From Camellia lanceoleosa (lineage: Eukaryota; Streptophyta; Magnoliopsida; Ericales; Theaceae): DNA of 64,000 nt. Location of the stretch: assembly GCA_025200525.1 (NCBI GenBank), contig CM045762.1:105612682-105676681 (forward strand), given 5' to 3'. Shown piece by piece: positions 46,440 through 57,597 of the stretch. Every line of letters starts with the position of its first letter. The stretch's first letter is position 1. The position numbers were made by a program, and so were the translations under genes. Under the pieces are notes generated by a model that did not search any database, was not told the origin of the DNA, and worked only from the letters and a program-made list of their open reading frames with translations.

Positions 46440-47520
46440 TTAAATAATTATAAATTACATTGATCTCTTTTGAGATTCAGAAAAAAAAAATATAATAAAT
46501 TTTACAATTTTGACATAATTATATTGATCTCCCATTTGGTAAGATTAAATAAATTAAAATTAATGCAGAGAGTATGAAAACATAAACACGCATTTATAAA
46601 ATATACAATTTAATGTAAAATAAATGGCACATTATTTTTTCATTCATATGACTAATGAATTTTTGATAAAAATGGGATTAGGTATTATATAAATTAAAAT
46701 CTTAAGAAAACTCAACGTAATTATGCCAAATTTGTGGGCTTATATTGTATTTTATCCAAATTTCAAAAAAGGTTAGTGTTATTTACCTTTTAAATAATTA
46801 TTAATTTAGATAGCATCAAAATATAAAGATACATAAGGTAAAATATATATTTTAATGTAAAATAAATGACACGTTATTTTTCATTGCCAAACGTCACTTT
46901 ATCTCCTTTAAGGTTTGAGCTATGTGTTGTTTACCCCCCTTAACATTTAAAAATGACTACATAACCCCATAACCCCAATGTGAATTTTTAAACTGAAGTG
47001 CATTGTAAAACATTACATTCAACTTAACAACAAGTGTGAAACACGTGGCAGACATAAGGAGGTTATATGCTCATTTTCAAATTTTGAAGAGGTAAATCGC
47101 ACATGGGGTTAAAGTTCATTTTACTTTATAATCAAACGACGAAAATGTCTGTAGTTCTCACATTTAAGTTACTTATATACAAGGATATTTAATCTTTTTA
47201 TTAAATCATTAACGGGTCTAACGGTGCACTTCATTTTACAAACCATGTAGAGGTTATGTGGTTATTTCTAAACATTAAGGGTATAAATGCACATGGCCCA
47301 AATCACAGAGAGTAAAGTGAAATTTATCCTTTTTATTTTAAATTTTTTTATTCATACAATTAATTAATTTCTGATGAAAATGGGATCAGCTATTATATGA
47401 ATTAAAATATTAAAGAAATCCGGTGTAATTATGCCAATTTGTGAGCTTATTGTATTTTTTTTTTAAATTTCAAAAAAACTCAGTGTCATTTACCGTTTAA
47501 ATAATTGTTTAATAGAGTTA
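46440..47520. repeat. Cluster of fold-back (MITE-like) repeats
   Basis: Three related structures lie together. Arms near 46440-46560 and 46680-46806 are inverted relative to each other. A second inverted pair lies at about 46890-47020 and 47210-47335, with the shared core CACTTTA and then GTGCACTTCATTTTAC/GAAGTGCA. The segment 47340-47517 is a direct copy of 46630-46806. Such nests of non-coding inverted repeats are typical of Mutator-like MITEs, but I could not confirm a 9-bp duplication. Confidence 0.55.
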
Positions 47521-49113
47521 CAATACTAATACCACAGACTCATACAATATTCTTAAATCAATAAAATCAGTAATCACATGTAGCTAGATTTGATATGATA
47601 ATACTCTAGAAAATGAAAAAAATTACCCATAAATCCCATTTGAAGAATAGTTGTTCTATTTAGCCTTAGAAGTTTTCTTTCAAACCAATTAGTCCTTTTT
47701 ATTTTGGGTATGTAATATTTCCTTGATTTGGGGGTTTGGGAGTTTACTTGTTTTTCCTTGTGTGTGATTTTATTTGGATTTTTTTTCTTTATGTTAGGTG
47801 CGTGTAAATAAGGTAGCTTTTACGCTTTATTTTTTGTGGGGATTTAGGGGAGTGATTTGTAGGTGGGTGATATTTTCTTGTTTGTGGTGTTATATAATAC
47901 AATTCAAATACTAAACAAACATAGAGATTTAACATTTACATAACAATTGACTTGTGCTACCACCACAAGCTCACTATAAACAATCACACCTTTTCTATCA
48001 TATTACAACTTTGACATTAGTTAACATCCAAATGACCCAAATCACTAACACTACCATGTCCCCGATATCTATAACAATGTCAAAAATAGGGGCGATTTAA
48101 CGTACATTACACATCTTAATACAAACAACACAACGACAAAATGCGCCAAAAACCACGGTTACATAACACAATCATTGTTCGGCAACACAAAGTTGTACCA
48201 ACTTGCCAAATGATATCTACACATATAGAACCCACAAATGAACAATGACCACACCAAAACCCCAATGTACTCCAAACCCAGATTACTATTCAAATACAAT
48301 AACAATACGATTGAACCTATAACATTACCAACATGAATGAGGGATTGCGTGGAGTGATTTGGGGGGTTGTTGATGTTACCTAGTTGATATGGGTGTATTG
48401 ATGTTGGATCGTGGGGTTTGCTGAAGGAGGTGTAGGTGATTTTGTTTTGGTTTTTTGTTTTTTTTTCCCGATGTTGCTTCGGTGCTTGTGTTGCTGACGG
48501 ATTGTGTGGCAATTTACAAGTCAATTTTATATTTTGTTTGTGGTTGGTTCAATGTGTTGGGCTATGATTTCATTGTTGGTGGGTGTGTCGGGAAGTATGG
48601 AGTTTAATGTGTTAATGTTACGATGCTATTCTGGGGGTGTTTTTTGACTATCGTTATAGGGTGGTTGTTTAATTTTCATCCATGCGTATTAGTAATGGTA
48701 GCGTTATGTCATTCCAGATACAACAAGTTTAAGGTTGGTTAGACGAAGATTTGCAAAACATATTGTGCCTTGCAAAGTCATTCGGACTTGATCATATTGT
48801 CCTGGGTTTCAATCATCGCCTGCTCTTTAATGAAACCGCACCACAACAACACTTGACAAAAACCAAAGATCATGCAAACAAAATTTTACAAACAAAAACT
48901 TAAAAAGACCATTATGGGCTATCATGCTACCCACTCCTTGCAACCAATCGCACTATTACATAATGAAAACACTAATTCTAGCATATATCTAAATGTCATT
49001 CATTTAATCGACGTACCACTACGTCAAACATTTTACCAACATGAATGTGGTTTCGAGTTGCGTTGTTTAATTTTGGGTCAATGCGGTGTTAATAACGACA
49101 ACGTTATGTCATG
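47521..49113. other. Unassigned DNA, no supported gene
   Basis: No retroelement domain is visible here. A 121-residue minus-strand frame (48524-48159) ends in a hydrophobic stretch (VIGSIVLLLYLNSNLGL, then YIGVLVWSLFICGFY) but has no recognised motif. The words GTTATGTCAT and CATGAATG recur, at about 48704 and 49103 and at about 48333 and 49038, so diverged repeats may be present. Confidence 0.4.
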
Positions 49114-49507
49114 TGTTGACACCCCATTTTTGACCGCCTTTAAGACTTGGGCGCATCGATGGTTTACTTGGTGTTGGAAGCTGTGCAGTGCAAAGGTTCG
49201 GTTTCTTCGGTAAAAAGAGAGTCAAATCTCAACTTCATCCCCGTTTTTGGACCAAAACAATCTTGATCAAAAGATTTTAGACCTTGAAACCCCCTTTTTC
49301 AAAATATTTTGAAAATAAAGTTCTTACGATGTTTCGATGCTCTCATTTTGTTAAATGTCGCGCTTTTCGGTAAACCGAGCAAGGACAGAGTGGAAATGAA
49401 TGAAAGAGAGATGAAATCTTTGAAAAATATTTCAAAACACCTTGTTTAGGGGTTTGGAGTTGAAGAAAAGAAGAGAAGAGAGAAGAAAACTAGTTTGGGA
49501 GAAATTT

Positions 49508-50020
49508 GGCATGAATCCAGGTAGGATCAAAACTGCGCGGCTTCACCGAAACGGCCATAACTCTTTGCACATGAGGAATTGTGATGCAAGGTTGGCGCCA
49601 TTGGAAAGATAACTTCTGGGGCTTCAATGTGACCACTTGGCCGACCATAAAATCAGATGGCAGACCACTTAGGTGGTCAAAAGTGGTTTGGCATGAATCC
49701 AGGTAGGAGAGAGAGGAGCAGTCCTCGTTGAATCGGGCTTATTCATTTGCATACTTGGATTTAAGATGTGAGGCCATTACCGTTGGAAAGGAGACTTCTG
49801 GGGCTTCATTTCACACTCAAGAATCTCCTAAAGCCAAGTCCGGGTGGTGGAGATATGGTTGGTTGAAGTAGGGCATCAATCCGGTTGGACCGAATCTGCA
49901 CGGCTTCACCAAAACAGGCATAACTTTTTGCACAGGAGGAATGTTAATGCAAGACTGGCGCCATTGGAAAGATAACTTCTGGGGCTTCATCATGGGGGGT
50001 GGCCGACCACCTTGACCCTT
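49508..50020 (+). repeat. About 182-bp tandem triplication in U3 of E8
   Basis: Three units start GGCATGAATCCAGG (or the variant GGCATCAATCCGG) at 49508, 49690 and 49872. Each also contains GGAAAGATAACTTCTGGGGC or a near variant. The first and third are more alike than either is to the second. Confidence 0.85.
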
Positions 50021-50780
50021 TTGACCTGGTCTGCCGACCAGGTAAAGTGGACGGCCGACCACTTGAACTGGTCGACCAGCCACCCTCTGTTTTGTCTCTC
50101 TGAGCTGGTTCCAGCTGTGCCAACTGGGAGGCATTTGCTCCATCCTCCATACATGTGTATAGAGGATGTTTAATCTTTCTTTGAAGCTTCTTAGGGAAGC
50201 TTTGGACCAATTTGGCTATAAGAGAGACCCTCTCCCTCATTAGCAAGGGTTGAGAAATTGGTTTGAGGCATACATACACTTCCCTCTCTATTTCTCTCCA
50301 TTTTAGTCAAGCTCCCTTGTTCTTGGCCTATTTCACACCACCTCCTATTCTAACACCTCCACCATCACTCTAAGCACCTTCGAAATGGTTTTGAGGCTAA
50401 GGAGTTACTTTTGGGTCCGAAGTCGATGGTTCTTTTGGCTACAAGGGTAACACTCTATTTCCCTCTTTTTGGCATTGTTTTGTTCCATCTCTTAGTCTAG
50501 TTTGCAAGCATATTTGGGCTTTGTCATAAACTGAAAAAGTCTTATTTTGAGCTCCTCTTGAAGTTTGTTTAAGGTCATTTTTCTGTTGGGGGTCATCTAC
50601 CCCATTGCATGCTTGTTTTCATCTTGTTTTGAGCTATGCATTAAGGCCTTTATATTATGCTTGGTTTGGCCTTTTAGCCACTGAAATACAATGGATTTTC
50701 AGTGGCTAGCATGCAATTTTGAGCCCCAAAATTAGAGAGGGGTGACCCTCTCACCCCTCGTCTTGTTTTCTAGCATTTTT

Positions 50781-51140
50781 GGCCTTACAAAGGAGCCCCT
50801 ATTTGCATATTTTCAAGCCATGTTTCAGGCCATTTTTTTGTGAGTTTTATGATATTAATGAACTCTTTCCAGAGTTGTTTTTGTCATATTAGGTGCCCCT
50901 CTTGCATGTATAGAGTAACCCTCTTCATGGCCTTTCAAAGGAACCTTTACTTGCATGCTTCCTAGCCTCATTTCATGCCCTTTTCAGTGAGTTTTAGGGC
51001 CTTCATAACCTCTTTCCAAAGGTGGTTTTGTCATATTGAATGTCCATCTTGCATGTGTAGAACAACCCCTTGCATGGCCTTCCAAAGGAGCACCTCATTC
51101 TAACATGTTTTGACTGAGTTTCAGTGGGTTTTTGGTCATA
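50781..51140 (+). repeat. About 147-bp tandem repeat in U5 of E8
   Basis: Units start at GGCCTTACAAAGG (50781), GGCCTTTCAAAGG (50929) and GGCCTTCCAAAGG (51076), with the last one partial. Each includes GTGAGTTTTA and CTCTTTCCA-like words. They are diverged, so this is an old internal amplification. Confidence 0.75.
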
Positions 51141-52287
51141 TTTTGGCATGCCATATTTCTGTTTTTGGCTGGTTTGGTGACCTCTCATGTGCTTCATATG
51201 GTTGTAGTGCAAATCATGGTTCACTAGCTTGTATCGCATGATCTTTTGGCCCACTTTCCTAGCATATTTTGGCCATGATCCAAACTAATTTTCTTCATAT
51301 TTTAGGCTGCCCTAGCTCTGTTTGAAGTGTTTTGGGTCATGCATGCATTGTTCTATATGGTCATAGTTCAATCAAGCTTACTACCTTTGCATATCGGGTC
51401 CACTAGCATGCGTTGTTTGGGCCCTTGAAATTTTTTGGCATCATTGTGTATGAAATTTCAGACCTTATACTTGTGCCATACTTCCATATTTTCCATGCTT
51501 TAAGTGCTTTCTAGAGTTATGCTTGTGTGCCTCATTTACCGACCATTGCATGCGCTTCGTTTGAATGCATTCCGAGCCACCATCCCAACACATTTTGCTA
51601 CTGATTTTGGTCTGCATAGGGACTTTTTGGGGTTGGTTTCATCATTTGAGCATTGGTTTGCATACCTATAGTGTAATCCATTCCACTAGTTTCGGTATTC
51701 GAGTCATCTAGCATGCATCAGGTGAGGTGTTTGCATGTTTCGGGACCATCTTGTATGCTATTTCAGAGCTGGAATTTGTGTTATTGTATACCATATGTCA
51801 CCCATTGCTATGCCTTGGTAGAGTGGCATTTGATGCCTTAGGTTCGGTCCCTTGCATTGGGCATGATTGCATGAGCGTTCTTGTCTAATTTCGATTGTGT
51901 ATGGCCGCTGATTTGGGGTGTGGCTGAGGTCCACTCACATTGGTATAAGTCCATCTTGCATTGTATGTTCCATATAGTTCATGTTGTTGCATGTTTGGCC
52001 ATTGTATTGTGTATGCCTTGATCATCTCATCGTTTGTCTTCATATGTGCATTGTGTATGCATTTAGTTTGTGTGCATCGAGCATGCCATTCTTAGTTCAT
52101 AGCATTGCGTATGCTAGTTGCATGTTTGTATATCATCCCTCGCATGCCAGCATGATTAGGTTGCATCGCATTTAAGGTTGCATGTTAGTCGCATTGTGTA
52201 TGCCATCTCGTTGCATTGTGTTTGGAGTAGGGTTAGTCCAAACACGAAAAACGAGGGACATTTCGTACTCCAAGTGACGAAACATGC

Positions 52288-52407
52288 CTCGATTCTCAGT
52301 TGCCGACACTCCAGATTACCCATGATGGAGTTTAGGCCTTTTTGTGTCTCGATTCTCGGTCGCCGACACTCCGGATTACCCATGATGGAGTTTAGGCCTT
52401 TTTGTGT
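52288..52407 (+). repeat. 60-bp tandem duplication in E8 LTR
   Basis: Two head-to-tail 60-bp copies (52288-52347 and 52348-52407) start CTCGATTCTC and end CCTTTTTGTGT. They differ at only three positions, so this duplication is much younger than the 147-bp repeats. Confidence 0.92.
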
Positions 52408-53417
52408 TTCCATGTGCATTCATTTCACATCGAGCTGTGCAATTCGACTCCTCGCCATCATGCATTGAGATGCGTGATTGGTGACACGAGGATCGAGGTC
52501 TACACTCCTTAGAGCTTGTGCATTGACAAGGAGAGTAGGCGTGCGCACATATGTTGAAAATACATTGCCATGCCTCTTTCTTGCTCTCTGTTGCAGCAAA
52601 CCGAAAACTGGTAGCAAAAGCTGGTCGGTGGCCTTCTGGAGCTTTGTACAGTGTTCCGCGATCAATTGCAAATAGAGGCGAATCGGGGCATCATGATGGA
52701 TTTCCCGACAAGGTGACTTGAGCATGCATGCATCCTTATCATTCGGAACAGAGCTGAGGCAATCCATTCTATAGCTTATATGCTAGTTTATTCGCTTTCC
52801 TAGTTAATTTGTTAATTAATTAGGGTTTTGTAATATTTAATTAGCTAGAGTAGTTACTTATTTATTCGGACTGTATTATTGATTCGGACCCTCCGAGGAG
52901 GGCAATGTTGTAATAAGTGTGCATGCGTGTGATGTATGTCTTCCAACCCCCACTTCTTTCTCCATTTTATTTACCAGCTTATGATGGTTAGACTAGGGCA
53001 TGTTTCAATTAGCATACTTATATTTGCATGTTTGTATCATTCATCTGTCTTGTATGCACCGGGCTCGGTGCATCATACTAACTGCATTGTATTTCAATTC
53101 CGAGTTGAATACATGTTAATTGTTGCATCTCGTATGCCATCTTAGAATAGCCGAGCCTATCTTAGTTGCATTCCTGCATGTGTTGCATTAGGCATCTCAA
53201 AGATAGTTAGGATTCATACATGATTTCTAATAATCTTCTTTCTTTGGCACGGAGTACTCGTTAAGTGTTTATGCTTGAGCATCCTTGCATGTGTGTGAGT
53301 GACTGCCATGATAGCATGCTTACCATGAGGCTAACTACTTATATGATATAACTGCCTGAATGCCTATGGGTGAAGGATGGTTTACTTGAATTGGACCAAT
53401 TCATGATTACAGTTTCA

Positions 53418-53520
53418 AGCCCGCTTGAGAGTGGCAAATCACTTTGTTTCTTAAGCCCATCTGAGGGTGGCAAAACCTGCATTTTAGCCTACTTGCAAGT
53501 AGCAAACCGTTTTCAAAATA
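53418..53520 (+). repeat. About 34-bp degenerate triplet in E8 LTR
   Basis: Three degenerate units have the pattern AAGCCC..TGAGAGTGGCAAA, AAGCCCATCTGAGGGTGGCA and AGCCTACTTGCAAGTAGCAA. They lie near the end of the LTR. Confidence 0.65.
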
Positions 53521-54036
53521 AACATGAGATGTTTTGTTCCAATTCTGGCGACCCAGTCTATACCTGTATGCTGTGTGCATCACATAGTAATTCTAGGCTA
53601 ATAAACCGGAATAAGAGCACATAATGTTTTCAAAACTCGATATCATGTTTAGTAGTGGCCGATCTTTGATCGGGCGAGCGGGGGTGCTCATGAAATGACC
53701 TTCCCCAATCGTACCCAAGTTCCTGAGCCGAGGCAACTTTGGTGATGATGGACACGTAGCCTTAGGCACGAGTCAGGGTTTCCTAAATTCCCCCAAAATA
53801 AAATATTTAGGTGGCGACTCTATATCTGGCAAAGCAGCCCATGTTTGGCACTTCTTTCTAAAAATCTGTTTTTCAAAACGATTTGCCAGATTTTGACTCT
53901 TGGATGATTCGTTGGTCTTGCATTGCACTCTGCAAGATTAGATACAGGACCGTGACATTGAGTCTTGAATTGTAGTAAGCCCAATGAACAAAACGGGGGA
54001 TTTCCCCCCGGGACGTTCGGGGCTGTCTACAGTTTC

Positions 54037-54054
54037 TGGTGACTCCGCTGGGGA
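54037..54054 (+). other. Primer binding site of E8
   Basis: TGGTGACTCCGCTGGGGA begins five bases after the LTR end. It differs from the initiator-Met site. Ogre elements are known to use a tRNA-Arg primer, but I could not confirm which tRNA pairs here. Confidence 0.75.
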
Positions 54055-54894
54055 GTTAGAGAACTTGACTCGAACTCATGATATCTTGTTTTGATTACAC
54101 TTATGTGTTTCTTTGCATTGCATTTGCATTGGTGCGCCTAGGACACCGTGTTTGCCATATGCTATTCCTGAACGGTTTCTATGAGGCTCGCCGAAGCGTG
54201 CCATAAGGCTCATCACTATGGCTCGCCATGACTGGAACACAAACCCCGCTTTATCGGGGCACCCTTTTGACGATTCGATCTAGTGCATATTCGAATCCAT
54301 AGTGACCATTCCAAAGCTAGGACAGGTTGCTTACCCGATTATAGGTTGTTTGAAACTGCTGTGTGCATAGTAAAACCCTAGCTCCTGACAAAATAGGACA
54401 GGGAAACCCTACCCCTCCATAGAGGTGTTTTGGCTCTCATTTGCTTGCTATGTGCTTTTACAATGTGTCTCTACAAGAATGCATGCATCAAGTTTGCAAA
54501 TTTGGATATCAGCCCTGTGGGCACCAGCATCAGTATTTTGGGGCAATCAGTTTTACCTGAGGGTATTAGGTTACAGGCAGAATTTTGGGACATAATTTAG
54601 TAGAGGGCACAATCATTCTGCTATGCTTATATCTGTTTTGGTGAAATCAAGCTGAGATGCTCTCTGTTTTCTCTTTTGCTAGGGTAGTCCTGGAACTATA
54701 GCTTCAGAAGGCTTCGATATCCCCCGGGTACATTGGACTAGTGCTGATAGACTTTGTTAGGTCAGAGATTCAATTCAAGGGCAACCAGTGTTCTTTCACT
54801 GAGGCAAGGCAAAGAAAGGCCAGTCAAGGCTTACTGGTTCATCTGATCCATCAATCGCCAGTCACATCACCTTTGTTCAGATTCAGCAAACCGT
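54055..54894 (+). other. 5' leader of E8
   Basis: This is untranslated sequence between the PBS and the first Gag-like Met. No long frame or known domain is visible. The extra 5' ORF described for some Ogre elements is not seen here. Confidence 0.5.
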
Positions 54895-55606
54895 GATGGC
54901 ACAGGGTTCGGAAGAATTTGTGGCCATGATAGCAAGATTAAATCGTGAACCGCCATGCGGTGAGACCAAGATTAAACGCTAGCGCCTATCTGGGCATCGC
55001 TTCACATCCACTTTTGGGACCCCAAATTTAACTTTTGACCCACTTCCGCCAGCTGAAGATTTGCAGGGTCTAGATCCTCAAGAACGGTTGCCTCAAGCCC
55101 AAGTTTACAGACCCCTGGTGCAGCCTAATGAGAGGCTTTATCCCCTTGATGCTAATGACCTCGATCCGACCGCGGTGAAAATCACAAACCTTGAGAAGCA
55201 ATTCAAAAAGGTACAGGGCCTTAACTCTATTCTCAACATTGAGGATGGGTACACCGAGGTTACCAGAGACTGCACATATTCAAAATGCCACATATTGACC
55301 ATTTCATCGTCTCCGAGATCCTATGGTACATATCCGGCTTTTCTTGGATATCCTGAAGTCGATGGGTCTGACTAAGCCACAGAAACTCTCTCTGTATGGA
55401 AGAAACCTGTCGGGTGTAGTAGCTACTTGGTATGCCAAGTTGGAGAATACAGTGAAACAAAACTGGGAAGAATTGGCTGAGGCCTTTGTTGATCAGTATT
55501 CTTACAATACCCAAGTTGAAATGACCATCCAAAAGCTTGAAGCAACCTGCCAGAACCCAACAGAGCCTTTTGTGGAATTTGCTGCAAGGTGGAGGGCAAA
55601 GGCAGC
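54895..55606 (+). pseudogene. gag of E8, truncated
   Basis: A start at about 54895 (MAQGSEEFVAMIARLNREP) meets a stop at about 54978. A second open part follows (NLEKQFKKVQGLNSILNIED). The capsid core is at 55323-55606: LYGRNLSGVVATWYAKLENT, NWEELAEAFVDQY and FVEFAARWRAKAA. These match the Tat/Ogre Gag also found on the minus strand in E7. The gene stops abruptly at 55606, where minus-strand sequence begins. A frameshift lies near 55330. Confidence 0.85.
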
Positions 55607-55634
55607 TGTAGACAGGCCCGCGGGGGACCTCGTG
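55607..55634 (-). repeat. Remnant of an Ogre-like LTR terminus at the junction
   Basis: On the minus strand the last bases are GGGCCTGTCTACA, matching the final CTGTCTACA of the E8 LTR at 54031. It sits exactly between the broken plus-strand gag and the minus-strand RT. It is best read as the surviving end of E7's 3' LTR, with everything between it and the RT deleted. Confidence 0.55.
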
Positions 55635-56288
55635 CTTCGGACTGGCTCTGTTCAAATCCCTAAAATCCACACATACCCGGATTCTGCCATATTTCTTCGG
55701 CACTGAAACAATATTGGCCAACCAAGTCGGGTATTCGGATACCAGCAGGAAGCCTGCATCAATTTGCCTGGTGACCTCTTCCTTAATCTTGATGGCCCAA
55801 TCAGGGCGGATCCTTCTGAGCTTCTGTTTGACAGGTCGGGCCTCGGGGTCAAGAGGGATCCGGTGCTGTACAATCTCAGGATCAATTCCAGGCATGTCTT
55901 CGTAGGACCACGCGAAAACATCTTTGAAATCTTTTAATAAAGTGACCAAGCGCTCGCGTTCCTCCGAAGACAACGTGGACCCGATCGGGACCAGCCGCGG
56001 GTCCTTCTCAGTACCAATGTTCACGGTAGTGATTTCATCCATTAAGGGTTTAACAAACCTCTCCTGCTCTTGTTCAATTAGTCGTTGCAAAACTGGAGGA
56101 ATTTCGTCCTCGTCGTTTTCATCAAAATTTTGAAAGTCCTGATGGCAATAAACCAAAGGCACAAAAAGTACTCGAAACCATACCACCTCATTCTCATTAG
56201 ATACTTCCGAACCGTCCAATTCTTCTATTACAACAGACTCAAAGAGAAAGAAAAGACGACCTAGACAGATGTGGCATCCGGTTATCAC
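55635..56288 (-). pseudogene. E7 reverse transcriptase, N-terminal part only
   Basis: In the Tat/Ogre style the stretch runs from DVFAWSYEDMPGIDPEIVQH through the RT entry (VKQKLRRIRPDWAIKIKEEV, FLLVSEYPTWLANIVSVPKK) to RVCVDFRDLNRASPK. It ends there, before the PLP, DLxSGYHQ and YxDD motifs, so palm and thumb are missing along with RNase H and integrase. In intact members an intron lies between protease and RT; the stretch 56300-56740 would be that place. Confidence 0.88.
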
Positions 56289-56744
56289 TCCCAGAATACG
56301 GACTTCAGATTCAGTTTAGCTGAACTCGATTCCGACTCACAAGACTCGTGGAATCGATTCGGCCACCACCGACTTGGTCGCTAGATAAGAATCCTCCTCG
56401 ATCGCCAGTGAGGGAGGTGCGATGGATGCATCCAAAATAGCCGATTGTAGGCCCGCACCGTTTCATCTCCGATCATGGACACCGAGGAGTTATCCCTGCT
56501 AATAACCGGTCGATCGAAGGATCGAAAGTAGACACGCCATACTCCCATTTCAAGTTCGTCCTCGGACTCCATTTCCTGCTATGCTCAATCTTGACTATCG
56601 GGTCTGTCTGCTTTTCAGCAACATCATCTCCAAGTATCTGTAAGTCAAAGAAAATTTCGAAGCCTGGCACGCGCTCCTTCTCGGCTCACCACGGTTCGAA
56701 AACCACGTAACGGAAAATCATCCGCTTCCGGACGAAGCGTCTGC
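56289..56744 (-). other. E7 protease-RT linker, no clear frame
   Basis: This stretch separates the G-patch-like segment from the RT. Ogre elements have an intron at this place. I cannot point to confident splice sites, and the frames here are short. Confidence 0.4.
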
Positions 56745-57573
56745 TTAGGGTACCTCAATGCGTCGATGCATCAATTCAAAAGGTTTCCCCATTTGTTTTG
56801 CTTTGGCTCTTCCAGCCATCTCTTTTCCTTTCCTTACCCAATCTTCCTTGGTGGGCAGATAACCCAAGCCAAAGGTATGAGGGTTGTGCGGCACTTCGGC
56901 CAATGTTGCGATGCCCTTATGCCGCTTCCTTCCTAATCCCATCCCGTGGATGTATTGGAGTTTGTTCGTGAGATACACCGCTTAATCGACATATACCCTT
57001 CGTTAGCGTACCATGATGTTCGCATAACCGAGCCTCGACTAGGGTAAAACCTGATATGAACACATCTTCCATGCCATGCTCAATTTCTAGAACAGCGAGA
57101 TACCTGTGGCGGGTGGATTGATGAATTCCCAAAGACAATGGCTACTCCCTTCCCGTAGGGGTATTTCACCACTTGATGTAAAGTAGATGACACTGCCCTC
57201 ACTTGATGCAGCCACGGCCGCCCCAAAAGCAAGTTGAAAGTTGCAGGCACTTTCAAGACATGAAAATCTATCTCATGCTGTCCCGGCCCTACTTTAGTCT
57301 GGACTTTAACTATTCCCATCACTTCCCTACTGTATTGTAAACGCCCGGATGACTGAAATGTTGGTACAAAATCATGGTTTTCAGACCGACAGCATATGTT
57401 GTCCTTGCCGGGCAGACGTTAATGGCAGACCGGGTATCAACAAGTACCACTGGTATCCATTTATCCCTACATTCTATAGAAATGTAGAGGGGTTTGTTAT
57501 GCTCTGTCCCCTCGGGTGGCAATTCCTTGTAGGAAAATGTCAGTGTCGGGGTAGCTCCCCCTGGAAAGACCAA
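56745..57573 (-). pseudogene. E7 aspartic protease and following segment
   Basis: The active-site region reads VVLVDTRSAINVCP, where this lineage usually has DNGSALN; the change from G to R would probably inactivate it. The C-terminal motif FNLLLGRPWLHQVRAVSSTL follows at about 57250, and then VVKYPYGKGVAIVFG. A second segment (57138-56745) ends IHGMGLGRKRHKGI with PHTFGLGYLPTKEDW, the GMGLG block found after the protease in Ogre-type elements. Three frames are used, so at least two shifts occurred. Confidence 0.85.
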
Positions 57574-57597
57574 TCCTACCAGTTGTTCTGGCGTAGT

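Larger units (their letters stand above)
49114..54031 (+). repeat. E8: 4.9-kb LTR of an Ogre/Tat-like element
   Basis: This LTR starts TGTTGACACCCC and ends TTCGGGGCTGTCTACA, followed by a PBS at 54037. At 4918 bp it is in the range known for Ogre LTRs. U3 carries three units of about 182 bp (49508, 49690, 49872), then GCCGACC-rich sequence. A TATA box (TATAAGA) lies at 50217-50223. U5 holds units of about 147 bp at 50781-51140 and two 60-bp units at 52288-52407. Its start matches the minus-strand LTR at 62812. No host gene was found inside it. Confidence 0.82.

Noticed and set aside
48159..48524. 121-residue minus-strand frame with a hydrophobic tail as a possible membrane protein gene
   Set aside because: There is no recognisable family, no supporting neighbours and no second exon evident. 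Hydrophobic frames are expected in AT-rich DNA.
49114..54031. Possible gene-bearing spacer between 49 and 54 kb because of its length
   Set aside because: Matching termini, a PBS directly after it, gag after that and a homologous minus-strand LTR at 62812 show it to be one long LTR.
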